A stretch of 64,000 bases of DNA from Prevotella sp. (GTDB lineage: Bacteria; Bacteroidota; Bacteroidia; Bacteroidales; Muribaculaceae): positions 17,339 to 81,338 of the forward strand of contig JAMPIK010000007.1 in the NCBI GenBank assembly GCA_023662865.1, read 5' to 3'. The position numbers and the translations under genes were made by a program. This document shows positions 8,240 to 17,292 of this stretch, piece by piece (position 1 is the stretch's first letter; every line of letters begins with the position of its first letter). A model generated the notes under the pieces. It did not search any database. It was given only the letters and a program-made list of their open reading frames with translations, and was not told the origin of the DNA.

Positions 8240-9402
8240 TTGCGGTATAGACTCCTGATTATGTTGCAGATATATTCAACATCTTCATCTGTTACCCATG
8301 GGCTGTCCGGAAGACACAGTCCCTTGCCGAACAGCCCTTCCGATGTTCCGTCTGTATATGCCGGGCAATCTGCAAATACGGGTTGAAGATGCAAGGGTTT
8401 CCACAGCGGACGACTCTCCACGTTGCCGGCCTCAAGCGCAAGTCGCAGTTCTTCGTGGTCGAAACCGGTCACTTCCTTGTCTATCAATATATTGCAGAGC
8501 CAATAGTTCGATTCGAATTCTGCTGAGGGGTTGGTATGCAAGGTGATCCCCGGCATATCGGCAAATTTGCGTGCATACACTTCGTGCACATGGCGGTGGT
8601 GCGCGATATGCTCGTCTACAATTGTCATTTGTCCGCGACCTATGCCCGCGCTTACATTGCTCAGACGGTAGTTATAGCCAATCTTTTCATGCTGATAGTG
8701 AGGGAATGGTTCACGCGCCTGTGTGGCGTAGAACATCACTTCCTTCTTTTCTTTCTCGCCGGGCACGATGAGTGCGCCGCCGCCGGAGGTGGTAATCATT
8801 TTGTTGCCGTTGAATGAGAGTACGCCGTATGCGCCTAACGTACCGCACATTTGCCCTTTGTAACGCGAGCCCATGGCTTCAGCTGCATCTTCAAGCACCG
8901 GAATGCCGTACTTGGCCGCAACTGCCATTATCTCGTCTATTCTGGCCGGCATGCCATACAAATACACAAGCACAATGGCTTTCGGATACTTCCCGGTTTT
9001 TTCTTTGCGGTCTATGATGGCTTTCTCCAACAGTTCCGGCGACATGTTCCATGTCTGCGGTTCGCTGTCTACAAACACCGGTGTGGCTCCCTGATAACAA
9101 ATAGGGTTGGCCGATGCGCAGAATGTGAAGCTCTGGCAAATCACTTCATCGCCGGCTGTTATCCCCAGCTGCACAAGTCCGAGGTGAATTGCGGCTGTCC
9201 CGGCAGAAAGTGCCACAACTTTCTTGTTTTGTTCCTTGGCCGGCGGAACACTTCGGTTTACAAAGGCCGCCACCTCTTCTTCAAAGGCGTTGACATTCGG
9301 CCCCAAGGGTAGAACCCAGTTCTCGGCAAAGGCTTCTTCTATGAATTTCATCTCATTGCCGCTCATGTGTACCAGACAAAGAAGTATGCGTTGCTTGCTC
9401 AT
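8236..9402 (-). CDS. DegT/DnrJ/EryC1/StrS-family sugar aminotransferase
   Basis: This is a PLP-dependent aminotransferase of 388 residues that most likely converts a nucleotide-linked keto-sugar to an amino-sugar. The PLP-binding region reads S-F-N-G-N-K-M-I with the lysine near residue 199. The family stretches A-L-S-A-G-T-A-A-I-H and V-L-E-D-A-A-E-A-M-G-S are also clear. The open frame extends to 9450, but the ATG at 9402, next to the rfbB stop, gives the normal N-terminus (M-S-K-Q-R-I-L-L-C-L). It follows rfbB closely, so its substrate may be a dTDP- or UDP-4-keto-sugar made by the operon; that is inference. Confidence 0.92.
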   Translation of the reverse strand: MSKQRILLCLVHMSGNEMKFIEEAFAENWVLPLGPNVNAFEEEVAAFVNRSVPPAKEQNKKVVALSAGTAAIHLGLVQLGITAGDEVICQSFTFCASANPICYQGATPVFVDSEPQTWNMSPELLEKAIIDRKEKTGKYPKAIVLVYLYGMPARIDEIMAVAAKYGIPVLEDAAEAMGSRYKGQMCGTLGAYGVLSFNGNKMITTSGGGALIVPGEKEKKEVMFYATQAREPFPHYQHEKIGYNYRLSNVSAGIGRGQMTIVDEHIAHHRHVHEVYARKFADMPGITLHTNPSAEFESNYWLCNILIDKEVTGFDHEELRLALEAGNVESRPLWKPLHLQPVFADCPAYTDGTSEGLFGKGLCLPDSPWVTDEDVEYICNIIRSLYRK

Positions 9403-9403
9403 C

Positions 9404-10486
9404 TCACTTTCTGTTTTTGTACATTTTGTCGTAATACTCGGAATATTCACCGTTCGTAATTCGGTTTACCCAATCGGGGTGATCAAGATACCACTTCACC
9501 GTCTTTTCAAGCCCATCTTCAAACTGAAGTGACGGCTTCCATCCTAACTCGTTCTTGAGCCGGGTGGAGTCTATCGCATATCTGAGATCGTGACCTTTGC
9601 GGTCGGCCACGTGGGTGATAAGACGCTCCGAGGTGCCGGAGGGTCGGCCAAGCAGCCGGTCAGTTATCTTTATCAGCAGGCGAATAATGTCTATATTGCG
9701 CCACTCGTTGAACCCTCCGATATTATATGTGCTTCCCGGCTTACCTTTATGGAAAATCAGGTCTATGGCGCGTGCGTGGTCTTCTACATAGAGCCAATCG
9801 CGAACATTGAGTCCTTCGCCATACACGGGCAGAGGCTTGTTGTTGACAATGTTGTTGATAAACAGGGGTATCAACTTCTCCGGGAATTGGTTAGGGCCGT
9901 AATTGTTGGAGCAGTTGGTTACCAATGCGGGCATGCCGTAGGTGTCGTGCCACGCTCTCACAAAATGATCCGAGGCGGCTTTCGATGCCGAGTATGGCGA
10001 ATGGGGCGAATATGGCGTAGTCTCTTTAAACAGCTCGTTCCCTTCTGCCGGCAAGGTGCCATAAACCTCATCGGTGGAGATATGGTAAAACAGAGTGTCG
10101 GCGTATACCTCCGGGCGCGTCTCCCAATTCTCTCGTGCTGCCTGAAGCAGATTGACGGTTCCCAATACGTTTGTTTTGGCAAAAATGGCCGGGTCTTCTA
10201 TAGAACGGTCCACATGGCTTTCAGCGGCAAGGTGTATCACACCGTCTATGCCGTATTTGGAAAACACTTCCCGAACTGCCGGCAAATCGCAAATGTCAAC
10301 TTTTTCAAATCGATAATTGGCTGCTCCTTCCACATCCGCGAGATTTTCCAAGTTGCCGCAATAGGTGAGCTTGTCGAGGCAGACTGTCAGATAATTCGGA
10401 TAGTTGGTTACAAATCTGCGGACTACGTGCGAGCCAATAAATCCGGCGCCTCCGGTAATCAATATTTTCCGTTTATATTCTGCCAT
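9404..10486 (-). CDS. rfbB: dTDP-glucose 4,6-dehydratase
   Basis: This extended short-chain dehydrogenase of 360 residues turns dTDP-glucose into dTDP-4-keto-6-deoxyglucose. The NAD loop G-G-A-G-F-I-G-S is at 12-19. The catalytic Y-S-A-S-K lies near 165, and I-S-T-D-E-V-Y-G gives the T-D-E triad part. The D-R-S-I and N-Y-G-P-N-Q-F-P-E-K-L-I motifs are typical of RmlB. It overlaps rfbC by 14 bases. Together with rfbA and rfbC it supplies a 6-deoxyhexose precursor for EPS. rfbD is not in the window. Confidence 0.97.
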   Translation of the reverse strand: MAEYKRKILITGGAGFIGSHVVRRFVTNYPNYLTVCLDKLTYCGNLENLADVEGAANYRFEKVDICDLPAVREVFSKYGIDGVIHLAAESHVDRSIEDPAIFAKTNVLGTVNLLQAARENWETRPEVYADTLFYHISTDEVYGTLPAEGNELFKETTPYSPHSPYSASKAASDHFVRAWHDTYGMPALVTNCSNNYGPNQFPEKLIPLFINNIVNNKPLPVYGEGLNVRDWLYVEDHARAIDLIFHKGKPGSTYNIGGFNEWRNIDIIRLLIKITDRLLGRPSGTSERLITHVADRKGHDLRYAIDSTRLKNELGWKPSLQFEDGLEKTVKWYLDHPDWVNRITNGEYSEYYDKMYKNRK

Positions 10487-11051
10487 ACAAATTTCCGTTA
10501 AAGGTGAGTGTGTTTTTCATTTCTGCAAGGCAGGGGTGTGCGAGATCCTTTTCCGATAAAATCGCCTGCTCGCATTTTATGCCCCAGTCAATACCGAGAG
10601 CGGGGTCAAACGGATTGATTCCCCCTTCGGCTTCGGGGTGGTAGTAGGCATCGCATTTATATTGGAATACGGCGTAGTCGCTCAATACGGAATATCCGTG
10701 GGCAAAACCGCGTGGAATGAAGAACTGTGTGCCCTGTTCGGCAACCAGCACCACCGACACATGTTTGCCGAAAGTGGGCGAGCCTTCGCGTAAATCAACG
10801 GCCACATCAAGCACTTTGCCTACAATGCATCTCACCAATTTGCTTTGGCTGTGGGGCATCTGTTGGAAATGCAGTCCGCGCACCACTCCTCCTGTGGAGG
10901 CACTCTCATTGTCCTGCACAAAATCAATTTCCCCTATATGGCTTAGGAATTCATCGTGCCGGAATGTCTCCATGAAGTAGCCGCGTGTGTCGCGAAATAT
11001 TTTCGGCTTGACTATTACCAATCCCGCTATTTCTGTCTCAATATACTCCAT
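10473..11051 (-). CDS. rfbC: dTDP-4-dehydrorhamnose 3,5-epimerase
   Basis: This is a cupin-fold epimerase of 192 residues in the dTDP-rhamnose pathway. RmlC motifs are visible: [21 protein letters not shown] (active-site His), [11 protein letters not shown] and F-I-P-R-G-F-A-H-G. The length is typical. An upstream in-frame codon at 11066 exists, but M-E-Y-I-E-T-E-I at 11051 is the usual N-terminus and gives a 14-base overlap with rfbA. The pathway from glucose-1-phosphate to dTDP-rhamnose is complete here except for the final reductase RfbD. Confidence 0.96.
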   Translation of the reverse strand: MEYIETEIAGLVIVKPKIFRDTRGYFMETFRHDEFLSHIGEIDFVQDNESASTGGVVRGLHFQQMPHSQSKLVRCIVGKVLDVAVDLREGSPTFGKHVSVVLVAEQGTQFFIPRGFAHGYSVLSDYAVFQYKCDAYYHPEAEGGINPFDPALGIDWGIKCEQAILSEKDLAHPCLAEMKNTLTFNGNLYGRI

Positions 11052-11940
11052 CTCGATCAGGGTCAAATTCTGTAATTAATTTCTGAAGGTATTGGCCGTA
11101 TTGATTGGAGAGCATCGGAGCCGCCAAGGCTATCATCTTGTCTTTGTCAATCCAGCCCTTGCGGAAAGCTATACCTTCCAGGCAGGCTACCTTCAGCCCC
11201 TGCCGCTTTTCAATCACCTCAACGAATATTGATGCTTCGGCAAGCGAGTCGTGAGTGCCGGTGTCGAGCCATGCAAACCCGCGCCCGAGGGTAAGCACAT
11301 CGAGCCGCCCCTCTTCAAGATATGCTTGGTTTACGGAGGTTATCTCCAATTCGCCGCGTGCGCTCGGCTTTACCTCTTTTGCTATTCTGATTACATCGTT
11401 GGGGTAGAAGTAAAGCCCCACCACGGCGTAGTTGGAACGCGGCACAGCCGGTTTCTCTTCAATAGATACACACCGACGGTTCTCATCAAACTCAACTACT
11501 CCGTATCGCTCCGGGTCGTTCACCCGGTAGCCGAACACGGTAGCGCGGTTTTCATTCTCGGCATTTGCAATGGCTTTGGACGTGCGGATATCCATACCCT
11601 CACCATAGAAAATGTTGTCGCCCAACACCAGTGCCACGCTGTCTTCTCCTATAAATTTTTCGCCGATAATAAATGCTTGTGCAAGACCGTCGGGCGTAGG
11701 TTGCTCGGCATATTCAAATCTCACTCCATAGTCGGAACCATCGCCGAGCAGACGCTTGAATGCCGGTAAATCAACCGGGGTGGAAATGATGAGGATTTCG
11801 CGTATGCCGGCATTCATCAGTACCGAGATGGGGTAATACACCATCGGTTTATCGTATATGGGGAGCAGCTGTTTGCAAATCCCTTTGGTGATAGGGTAGA
11901 GGCGTGTGCCGCTACCGCCGGCAAGTACTATTCCTTTCAT
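11038..11940 (-). CDS. rfbA: Glucose-1-phosphate thymidylyltransferase
   Basis: This nucleotidyltransferase of 300 residues makes dTDP-glucose from glucose-1-phosphate and dTTP. The N-terminus carries [11 protein letters not shown], then L-P-I-Y-D-K-P-M and P-I-S-V-L-M. Later come V-L-G-D-N-I-F-Y-G and [18 protein letters not shown], all RmlA hallmarks. It starts 27 bases after the ugd stop and overlaps rfbC. Within the operon it provides the common entry to the dTDP-sugars. Confidence 0.97.
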   Translation of the reverse strand: MKGIVLAGGSGTRLYPITKGICKQLLPIYDKPMVYYPISVLMNAGIREILIISTPVDLPAFKRLLGDGSDYGVRFEYAEQPTPDGLAQAFIIGEKFIGEDSVALVLGDNIFYGEGMDIRTSKAIANAENENRATVFGYRVNDPERYGVVEFDENRRCVSIEEKPAVPRSNYAVVGLYFYPNDVIRIAKEVKPSARGELEITSVNQAYLEEGRLDVLTLGRGFAWLDTGTHDSLAEASIFVEVIEKRQGLKVACLEGIAFRKGWIDKDKMIALAAPMLSNQYGQYLQKLITEFDPDRDGVY

Positions 11941-11967
11941 TCAATTACACAGGTTTTTGATTGCACT

Positions 11968-13311
11968 CTATTTGCCGAGTCCATAATAAGTAAACCCGGC
12001 GCTTTCAAGCTCCATGCGGTCGTAGATGTTGCGGCCGTCGAAGATAGCCGGTGCCGTCTGTGCGGAGTTCATTGCTTTGCGAACCACTCCCCATGAGGGC
12101 ATTCGGAATTCTTTCCATTCGGTGACAAGCATTATGGCATCGGCATCAAGAGCCGCATCGTAAATATCCACGGCATATTCAATGTCATTGCCGATGCGGC
12201 GGCGACTTTCGTCCATGGCTACCGGGTCGTATGCCTTCACTTGTATGCCGGCCTCTTTCATCGCTTTTATAAGCTCCAATGAGGGTGCCTCGCGCATATC
12301 GTCTGTCTCCGGTTTGAAGGAGAGTCCCCAAAGAGCTACTCGCAACCCTTTCAGATTGTCGCCGAAGTGTTTCCTAAGCTTGTCGAACAAGATGAGTTTC
12401 TGACTCTTGTTCACCTCCTCGACTGCCCGGAGCACTCGCATATCATACCCGTATTGGCGAGCTGTCTTTATAATTGCCTTCACATCTTTCGGAAAACATG
12501 AGCCGCCGTATCCGCAGCCCGGATAAAGGAATTTTGTTCCGATTCGGGCATCCGAGCCGATACCTTTTCGCACCATATTGACGTTTGCGCCGACAAGGTC
12601 GCACAGGTTGGCAATTTCGTTCATGAATGAAATGCGGGTGGCCAGCATGGCGTTGGCTGCATATTTAATCATCTCGGCTGAGGGAATGTCGGTGAAGAGA
12701 ATGCGGTCCGACGACACGAGGAAAGGCCGATAGAGCTTTTGCATGAGCTTGCGCGCACGTTCGGAATCAACACCAACCACCACGCGGTCAGGGCTCATAA
12801 AGTCTTTGATTGCCGCTCCCTCTTTCAGGAATTCCGGATTGGACGCAATGTCAAAGTCAATACTTCCGGGGGGGCCGGGGGCTATGCCTCGCTTGTCGAG
12901 CTCTTCCCAAATGGCATGTCTCACTTTCTCGGCTGTACCTACCGGCACGGTGCTTTTGGTCACGACAAGTTTGTAGCTGTTCATGCAGCGGCCTATGGTG
13001 TGTGCCACATCAAGCACATAATGCAGGTCGGCGCTGCCGTCTTCGTCCGGCGGTGTACCAACCGCGCTGAAAATCACCTCCACATCATCGATAATTTTCT
13101 CAAGCGAAGTTGTGAATTTCAGTCTTCCGGCCTTCACATTCTTCTCCACCAGCGCTTTGAGTCCCGGTTCATATATGGGAATAACTCCGGCACGAAGACT
13201 GTCTATTTTTGCTTTGTCTACATCAACGCATACCACATTGATGCCCATGTCGGCAAAACAAGTTCCGGTAACCAAGCCCACATATCCGGTGCCAACTATT
13301 GCTATATTCAT
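11968..13311 (-). CDS. ugd: UDP-glucose 6-dehydrogenase
   Basis: This NAD-dependent enzyme of 447 residues oxidises UDP-glucose to UDP-glucuronate, or a related UDP-sugar in the same family. The Rossmann loop G-T-G-Y-V-G is at 7-12. The catalytic cysteine lies in C-G-Y-G-G-S-C-F-P-K-D-V near 265. The substrate lysine is in E-M-I-K-Y-A-A-N-A. The C-terminal UDP-binding domain contains G-L-S-F-K-P-E-T-D-D-M-R-E-A-P-S. It follows the Wzc-like kinase gene by 38 bases, and such dehydrogenases are often targets of tyrosine autokinases in EPS systems. The exact substrate is inferred. Confidence 0.95.
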   Translation of the reverse strand: MNIAIVGTGYVGLVTGTCFADMGINVVCVDVDKAKIDSLRAGVIPIYEPGLKALVEKNVKAGRLKFTTSLEKIIDDVEVIFSAVGTPPDEDGSADLHYVLDVAHTIGRCMNSYKLVVTKSTVPVGTAEKVRHAIWEELDKRGIAPGPPGSIDFDIASNPEFLKEGAAIKDFMSPDRVVVGVDSERARKLMQKLYRPFLVSSDRILFTDIPSAEMIKYAANAMLATRISFMNEIANLCDLVGANVNMVRKGIGSDARIGTKFLYPGCGYGGSCFPKDVKAIIKTARQYGYDMRVLRAVEEVNKSQKLILFDKLRKHFGDNLKGLRVALWGLSFKPETDDMREAPSLELIKAMKEAGIQVKAYDPVAMDESRRRIGNDIEYAVDIYDAALDADAIMLVTEWKEFRMPSWGVVRKAMNSAQTAPAIFDGRNIYDRMELESAGFTYYGLGK

Positions 13312-13349
13312 CGTGAGTCTTTTTTAGAGTGTGGTGGTGAAACGAACTT

Positions 13350-15833
13350 TCAAGCTTCGTCGGGAGTATTGTTCAGCTCCTCTGATGCTCTGTGATCTCT
13401 TGCATCATCGTCCATAATGTAGTATCCTCGTGAGCCTTTTGTGGAGTAGCCGTAACGATGGTGATAATATGAGTTTTGAGGATTGACGCCATTCAGAATA
13501 ATAGCCATGTGCGGCAACTTGTTCTCTTGATAAATAGTCTCCAAGTCATTAAGGTCGGACTTGTTGAAGAGGCCGGAGCGGACTATGAACAGTGTCAGAT
13601 CGACTACTCTTGAAATAATCGAGGTGTCGGCCACCAGGTCGTATGGCGGACAGTCTATCACTATATAATCATAGTGCTGACGCAGAGTGGCAATCATATC
13701 TTCAAATCGTTGGCTGAGTATAAGCTCTACCGGGTTGGGCGGTAATGCGCCTACGGGGAGCAAATCCACTCCGGTGTTGCGGTTGTTGGTGCGAATGATA
13801 TGGCTCAAATCCGGGGTCATGCCGGTGAGGTAGGAGGAAACGCCTTGTGCCGGATTGCCTCCGAAGTGAGACATGGAAGCACGGCGCAAGTCCATGTCGA
13901 TAACAAGCACTTTCTTGCCCTTGAGTTGCAGCGACTTGGCAAGATTAAGAGCAATGAATGTCTTACCGGAGCCGGGGTTGAATGAGGTGAGCATAATCAC
14001 TTCGCAGCCGGTAGATGAATGGGAGAGAAAGTCCAGATTGGTGCGAAGCATGCGGAATGCCTCGTTCATATAGGAGCGAGAACGGTCGCGCACCACGAGT
14101 TTGAGCTCGCGGTCTGTCACTTTGCGCGAATTGGGATGCAGCAGGTGGCGCACAAAGCGTTTGAAGGTGCGACGTGTCGGGCTTATAGGCATCTCGCCGA
14201 GGAAAGGTATCGAGAGTGCAGACAAGTCACTTCGGCGGCTCACCTTGGTATTGAATTTGAGCATCATGGCAATAATGCCGAACGGAATTGCCAAACCAAC
14301 AATTAAACCGATGAGCAAATTGCGAATGAGTGCCTTGGAGATGGGCCCGTTGCCTTCCGCCGCGTGTATTACACGAATGTTGTTAACGTCTACCATTCGG
14401 CTCAGTTCGTTCTCTTCGCGCTTCTGAAGCAAGTATAGGTATAGGTTTTCCTTTACCTTCTGTTGGCGTTCGATTGAGAGAATTCTCTTTTCCTGTTCGG
14501 GCATAGAGCGCACCTTTCCGGTGAAATCGCTCTTGCGGCCTTGAGCACGGTTTACTTCAATCTGATAAGTGGAAATAATGTTGTTGAGCGAGGAGAGAAT
14601 GAGTGCCCGGTTCTTTACCAAGTCAGAGTTCATTTGGGCGATTACCGGGTTGGCTTCCGTACTGTTTTGTAGCAGTTGGTCGCGCTTCACCAACAGTTTG
14701 TTGTATTCTTGAATTTGCGACTCGACCGCGCCGTTGGTGCCGGTGTTTGCCGGGATAAGAGCATCCGCGTTGCCGGAGTCGTTGATATAATCGCGGAGGT
14801 ATTTGGCAATCTGGAGTTGAGTGTTGGCCTCAAAGGCGCGGTTGTCATATTCCATTGATTGTCCGTAGTAGGTAGTGGCGGCTGAGGAGGGATCCACTAC
14901 CTGGCTCGAACTCTTTACCTGCGAGATGTCTGAATCAATGCCGTTCAGCTCTTTCTCGATAACCGACAGTCGTTCGTTGATGAAACGAGAGGTGTTGGCC
15001 GAACTTCGTGTCTTTTCTTCAACCCAAAGGTCGCTGTACGCTTTTATCACGCCGTTTACCACATCAATGGCTCTTTGTTGTGAGACATCGTTGTAGGTTA
15101 TCACGCCGATTGAATTGTATTGGTCTTTTCTAACTGTGGCAATACCGTCGGAGAGTTCGTTGGCCACACCTTTTACGGATCTTTTTGTTACATCGATAAA
15201 TTCCGGGAAATTGTTGAAAGCGGCAGTGGCTGAAATGCTTAGAGTGCCAATCGGGGTTTCAACTACGGTACCCGGGATAATGCGCAGCGGCTTGCTTTGT
15301 TTTTCCATGCCGTTCAGCATAAAGCGAGTGGCAATCAGGTCGCCGCCGCGAGTTTTGTGTAGTCGCATTGAGGCGGTGGTGTCCGGCTCAAGGTTCATGA
15401 AGTTTACGAGTACCGGGGCATTTCCGTACAAGTCGATAGAATGTCCGAAGCCTTCGGTAGTGTAGGTAGTGGCAAGGTTGAGTTTTTCCACTACGGAGAC
15501 GAGCAGCTCCGGGGAGCGCATTACTTCCAACTCGTTGTTGATGTTGACGTTGCCGGAAGTGGCCACACCGTTTATGTTGGCGAGCTCTTTTAGAGCTGCT
15601 GATGCGTTTGCACTCTCTTCATCGCCGAAAAGGAGCATCACTTCCGCATCTGAACTGTACACGATAGATTGACGCTTGTATACAAAGTAAGAAGCGCACA
15701 TGCATATGGCTACAGAGAGTATGATCAAATATTTGGCGCGCCATGCAATCTTCATCATCTCAGAGATGTTGAAGGCGTTGGTGGCCGCTATCTCCGGTTT
15801 GGAATTGGACTCGGCTGTTTGTTCGTTTTTCAT
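13350..15833 (-). CDS. Wzc-like polysaccharide copolymerase / tyrosine autokinase
   Basis: This inner-membrane BY-kinase of 827 residues controls polysaccharide chain export. A first transmembrane helix lies near 30-50 and a second near 505-525, flanking a periplasmic coiled-coil Wzz domain. The cytoplasmic kinase has Walker A P-G-S-G-K-T near 620, Walker A' V-L-V-I-D-M-D-L-R-R and Walker B I-V-I-D-C-P-P-Y-D. The C-terminus has a tyrosine cluster (S-Y-Y-H-H-R-Y-G-Y ... G-Y-Y), the usual autophosphorylation site. It follows the Wza-like exporter by 24 bases and is followed by ugd. This is the standard Bacteroidales EPS export pair. Confidence 0.95.
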   Translation of the reverse strand: MKNEQTAESNSKPEIAATNAFNISEMMKIAWRAKYLIILSVAICMCASYFVYKRQSIVYSSDAEVMLLFGDEESANASAALKELANINGVATSGNVNINNELEVMRSPELLVSVVEKLNLATTYTTEGFGHSIDLYGNAPVLVNFMNLEPDTTASMRLHKTRGGDLIATRFMLNGMEKQSKPLRIIPGTVVETPIGTLSISATAAFNNFPEFIDVTKRSVKGVANELSDGIATVRKDQYNSIGVITYNDVSQQRAIDVVNGVIKAYSDLWVEEKTRSSANTSRFINERLSVIEKELNGIDSDISQVKSSSQVVDPSSAATTYYGQSMEYDNRAFEANTQLQIAKYLRDYINDSGNADALIPANTGTNGAVESQIQEYNKLLVKRDQLLQNSTEANPVIAQMNSDLVKNRALILSSLNNIISTYQIEVNRAQGRKSDFTGKVRSMPEQEKRILSIERQQKVKENLYLYLLQKREENELSRMVDVNNIRVIHAAEGNGPISKALIRNLLIGLIVGLAIPFGIIAMMLKFNTKVSRRSDLSALSIPFLGEMPISPTRRTFKRFVRHLLHPNSRKVTDRELKLVVRDRSRSYMNEAFRMLRTNLDFLSHSSTGCEVIMLTSFNPGSGKTFIALNLAKSLQLKGKKVLVIDMDLRRASMSHFGGNPAQGVSSYLTGMTPDLSHIIRTNNRNTGVDLLPVGALPPNPVELILSQRFEDMIATLRQHYDYIVIDCPPYDLVADTSIISRVVDLTLFIVRSGLFNKSDLNDLETIYQENKLPHMAIILNGVNPQNSYYHHRYGYSTKGSRGYYIMDDDARDHRASEELNNTPDEA

Positions 15834-15857
15834 TTTTTAAATTCGGGCGATTAGAGG

Positions 15858-16667
15858 TTATTTTGTAATGGCGATGATAATGCTTGTCATGGAGGCGAGG
15901 AAAGAGGCCAAGCCCATCCAAGTGCTCACTTGTCGCCATTGGTTTGTGTTCAGGTCGCGTTGTGCCGCTTTCACATCATTGGGGAGCACATAAATCAAGT
16001 CGTTCTGCTGAAGATAATATGCCGGGGAGTCGAAGAGAGAGCGGCTTGTGAGGTCTACTTTGTAAAGCTCGCGGCGTCCCCCTTTTTCGCGCACTACCAA
16101 GACTTCGCGTTCGGCTGTGATGTTGAGGTCTCCGGCATCTGCAATGGCCTGGAGTATAGTGTATTTATCATCTCTGAAGTCGTAGTTGCCGGGACTGGCC
16201 ACATCGCCGAGGATAGAAATTTTCGAGTTTTGAAAAGAGACAGACACGGAGAAATCTTTGAGCAAGCCCTCTTTGATGATGCGTTGTTTAATCATGTTTT
16301 CCAACTGGCGACGGTTAAGGCCGGCTACATGAAGAGTACCCAGTTGGGGGAATGTGATATTTCCCTGCTCGTCCACACGGTATCCGAGGTCTATTTTTTC
16401 GGTTTGACGTGTGTTGCTGGTTGAATTGAAGTCAGATGTAAGAGTACCCGGTTGCAAATTGAACATGCCTCCGAGTTCGGGGTTTTTCGTTGAGATTATA
16501 ATGCTGAGCAAGTCGTCCGGCTCAATTATGAGGCCGGAGTTTTCCATAGTAGCTTCAACGGTATTGGGCATTAAATCTTGAATATATTGCACATCTTTTG
16601 TAGTAGTGCAGCTTGAAGCAGCCAACAGGAGCAGGCCTCCGCATATAAAACTATATCGAGCTTTCAT
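15858..16667 (-). CDS. Wza-like polysaccharide export lipoprotein
   Basis: This outer-membrane auxiliary export protein of 269 residues is the first gene of the EPS operon. A lipoprotein signal ends in A-A-S-S-C at residues 16-20. The polysaccharide export (Poly_export) domain starts at I-I-E-P-D-D-L-L-S-I-I-I. One SLBB domain begins at S-I-L-G-D-V-A-S-P-G-N-Y. A C-terminal hydrophobic helix (M-G-L-A-S-F-L-A-S-M-T-S-I-I-I-A-I) is present, as in short Bacteroidetes Wza homologues. It presumably forms the outer-membrane channel paired with the Wzc-like protein. Confidence 0.94.
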   Translation of the reverse strand: MKARYSFICGGLLLLAASSCTTTKDVQYIQDLMPNTVEATMENSGLIIEPDDLLSIIISTKNPELGGMFNLQPGTLTSDFNSTSNTRQTEKIDLGYRVDEQGNITFPQLGTLHVAGLNRRQLENMIKQRIIKEGLLKDFSVSVSFQNSKISILGDVASPGNYDFRDDKYTILQAIADAGDLNITAEREVLVVREKGGRRELYKVDLTSRSLFDSPAYYLQQNDLIYVLPNDVKAAQRDLNTNQWRQVSTWMGLASFLASMTSIIIAITK

Positions 16668-16725
16668 TATCGAAAAAGTCGTGTAAGTACTTAAACTTCA
16701 GTTAGATAATACATATAAACAAAGA

Positions 16726-16788
16726 CACTCGGCAGTACCCCCACGAGTGAAGTGAATGCCGTTAACATGTTTTTGCAGCGCAAAATTA
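16726..16788 (-). promoter_or_regulatory. -7 element and leader hairpin of the EPS operon
   Basis: On the minus strand TAATTTTG occupies 16788-16781, a match to the Bacteroidetes -7 box; no clean -33 is seen. The leader of roughly 100 bases contains an inverted repeat, CACTCG at 16726-16731 and CGAGTG at 16744-16749, which may matter for control. The rpiB promoter lies divergently beside it. Confidence 0.45.
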
Positions 16789-16810
16789 CAAAAAAATTGG
16801 AAATTTTAGC

Positions 16811-16818
16811 TAACTTTG
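16811..16818 (+). promoter_or_regulatory. -7 element of rpiB
   Basis: TAACTTTG matches the TAnnTTTG box and lies 23 bases before the rpiB ATG. There is no TTTG at the normal -33 distance. Confidence 0.45.
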
Positions 16819-16841
16819 CTCTATATTTTAAACACATCATT

Positions 16842-17288
16842 ATGAAAATTGCTTTTGCATCTGATCATGCCGGATACGCGCTGAAGAAACATATCAAGGC
16901 GTATGTAGAGAAAAAAGGGTATGATATTAAGGATTTCGGAACATATTCCGAGGAGAGTTGTGATTATCCGGATTATGCACACCCGGCGGCATTGGCCGTT
17001 GAGAGCGGAGAGTGCGACTTCGGAATAGCCATGTGCGGAACGGGCAATGGCATACAGATGACTCTGAACAAGCATCAGGGTATACGCGCGGCTCTGTGTT
17101 GGCAGCCCGCGTTGGCATCGTTGGCCAAGGAGCATAACAATGCAAATGTGTTGGTTCTGCCGGCACGTTTCATTACCGAAGAACTTGCTGAAGATGTGGT
17201 AAAAGCATATCTGGAGGCCAAGTTTGAAGGTGGCAGACATCAACGTCGAATAGACAAAATACCTGTTGAAGGTTGTGAGTGTAAATGA
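16842..17288 (+). CDS. rpiB: Ribose-5-phosphate isomerase B
   Basis: This enzyme of 148 residues interconverts ribose-5-phosphate and ribulose-5-phosphate. The N-terminal S-D-H-A-G-Y-A-L-K, the D-x-G-T-Y pattern, P-D-Y-A-H-P-A-A and the anion-binding C-G-T-G-N-G-I are all RpiB/LacAB signatures. The open frame begins at 16752, but the ATG at 16842 gives the canonical M-K-I-A-F-A-S-D-H-A-G start. folB begins 4 bases after its stop, so the two form a small operon. Confidence 0.96.
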   Translation: MKIAFASDHAGYALKKHIKAYVEKKGYDIKDFGTYSEESCDYPDYAHPAALAVESGECDFGIAMCGTGNGIQMTLNKHQGIRAALCWQPALASLAKEHNNANVLVLPARFITEELAEDVVKAYLEAKFEGGRHQRRIDKIPVEGCECK

Positions 17289-17292
17289 TGAG

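Noticed and set aside
9590..10501. 303-residue frame opposite rfbB on the plus strand
   Set aside because: It runs antisense through the strong rfbB frame and shows no family motif; it is a shadow.
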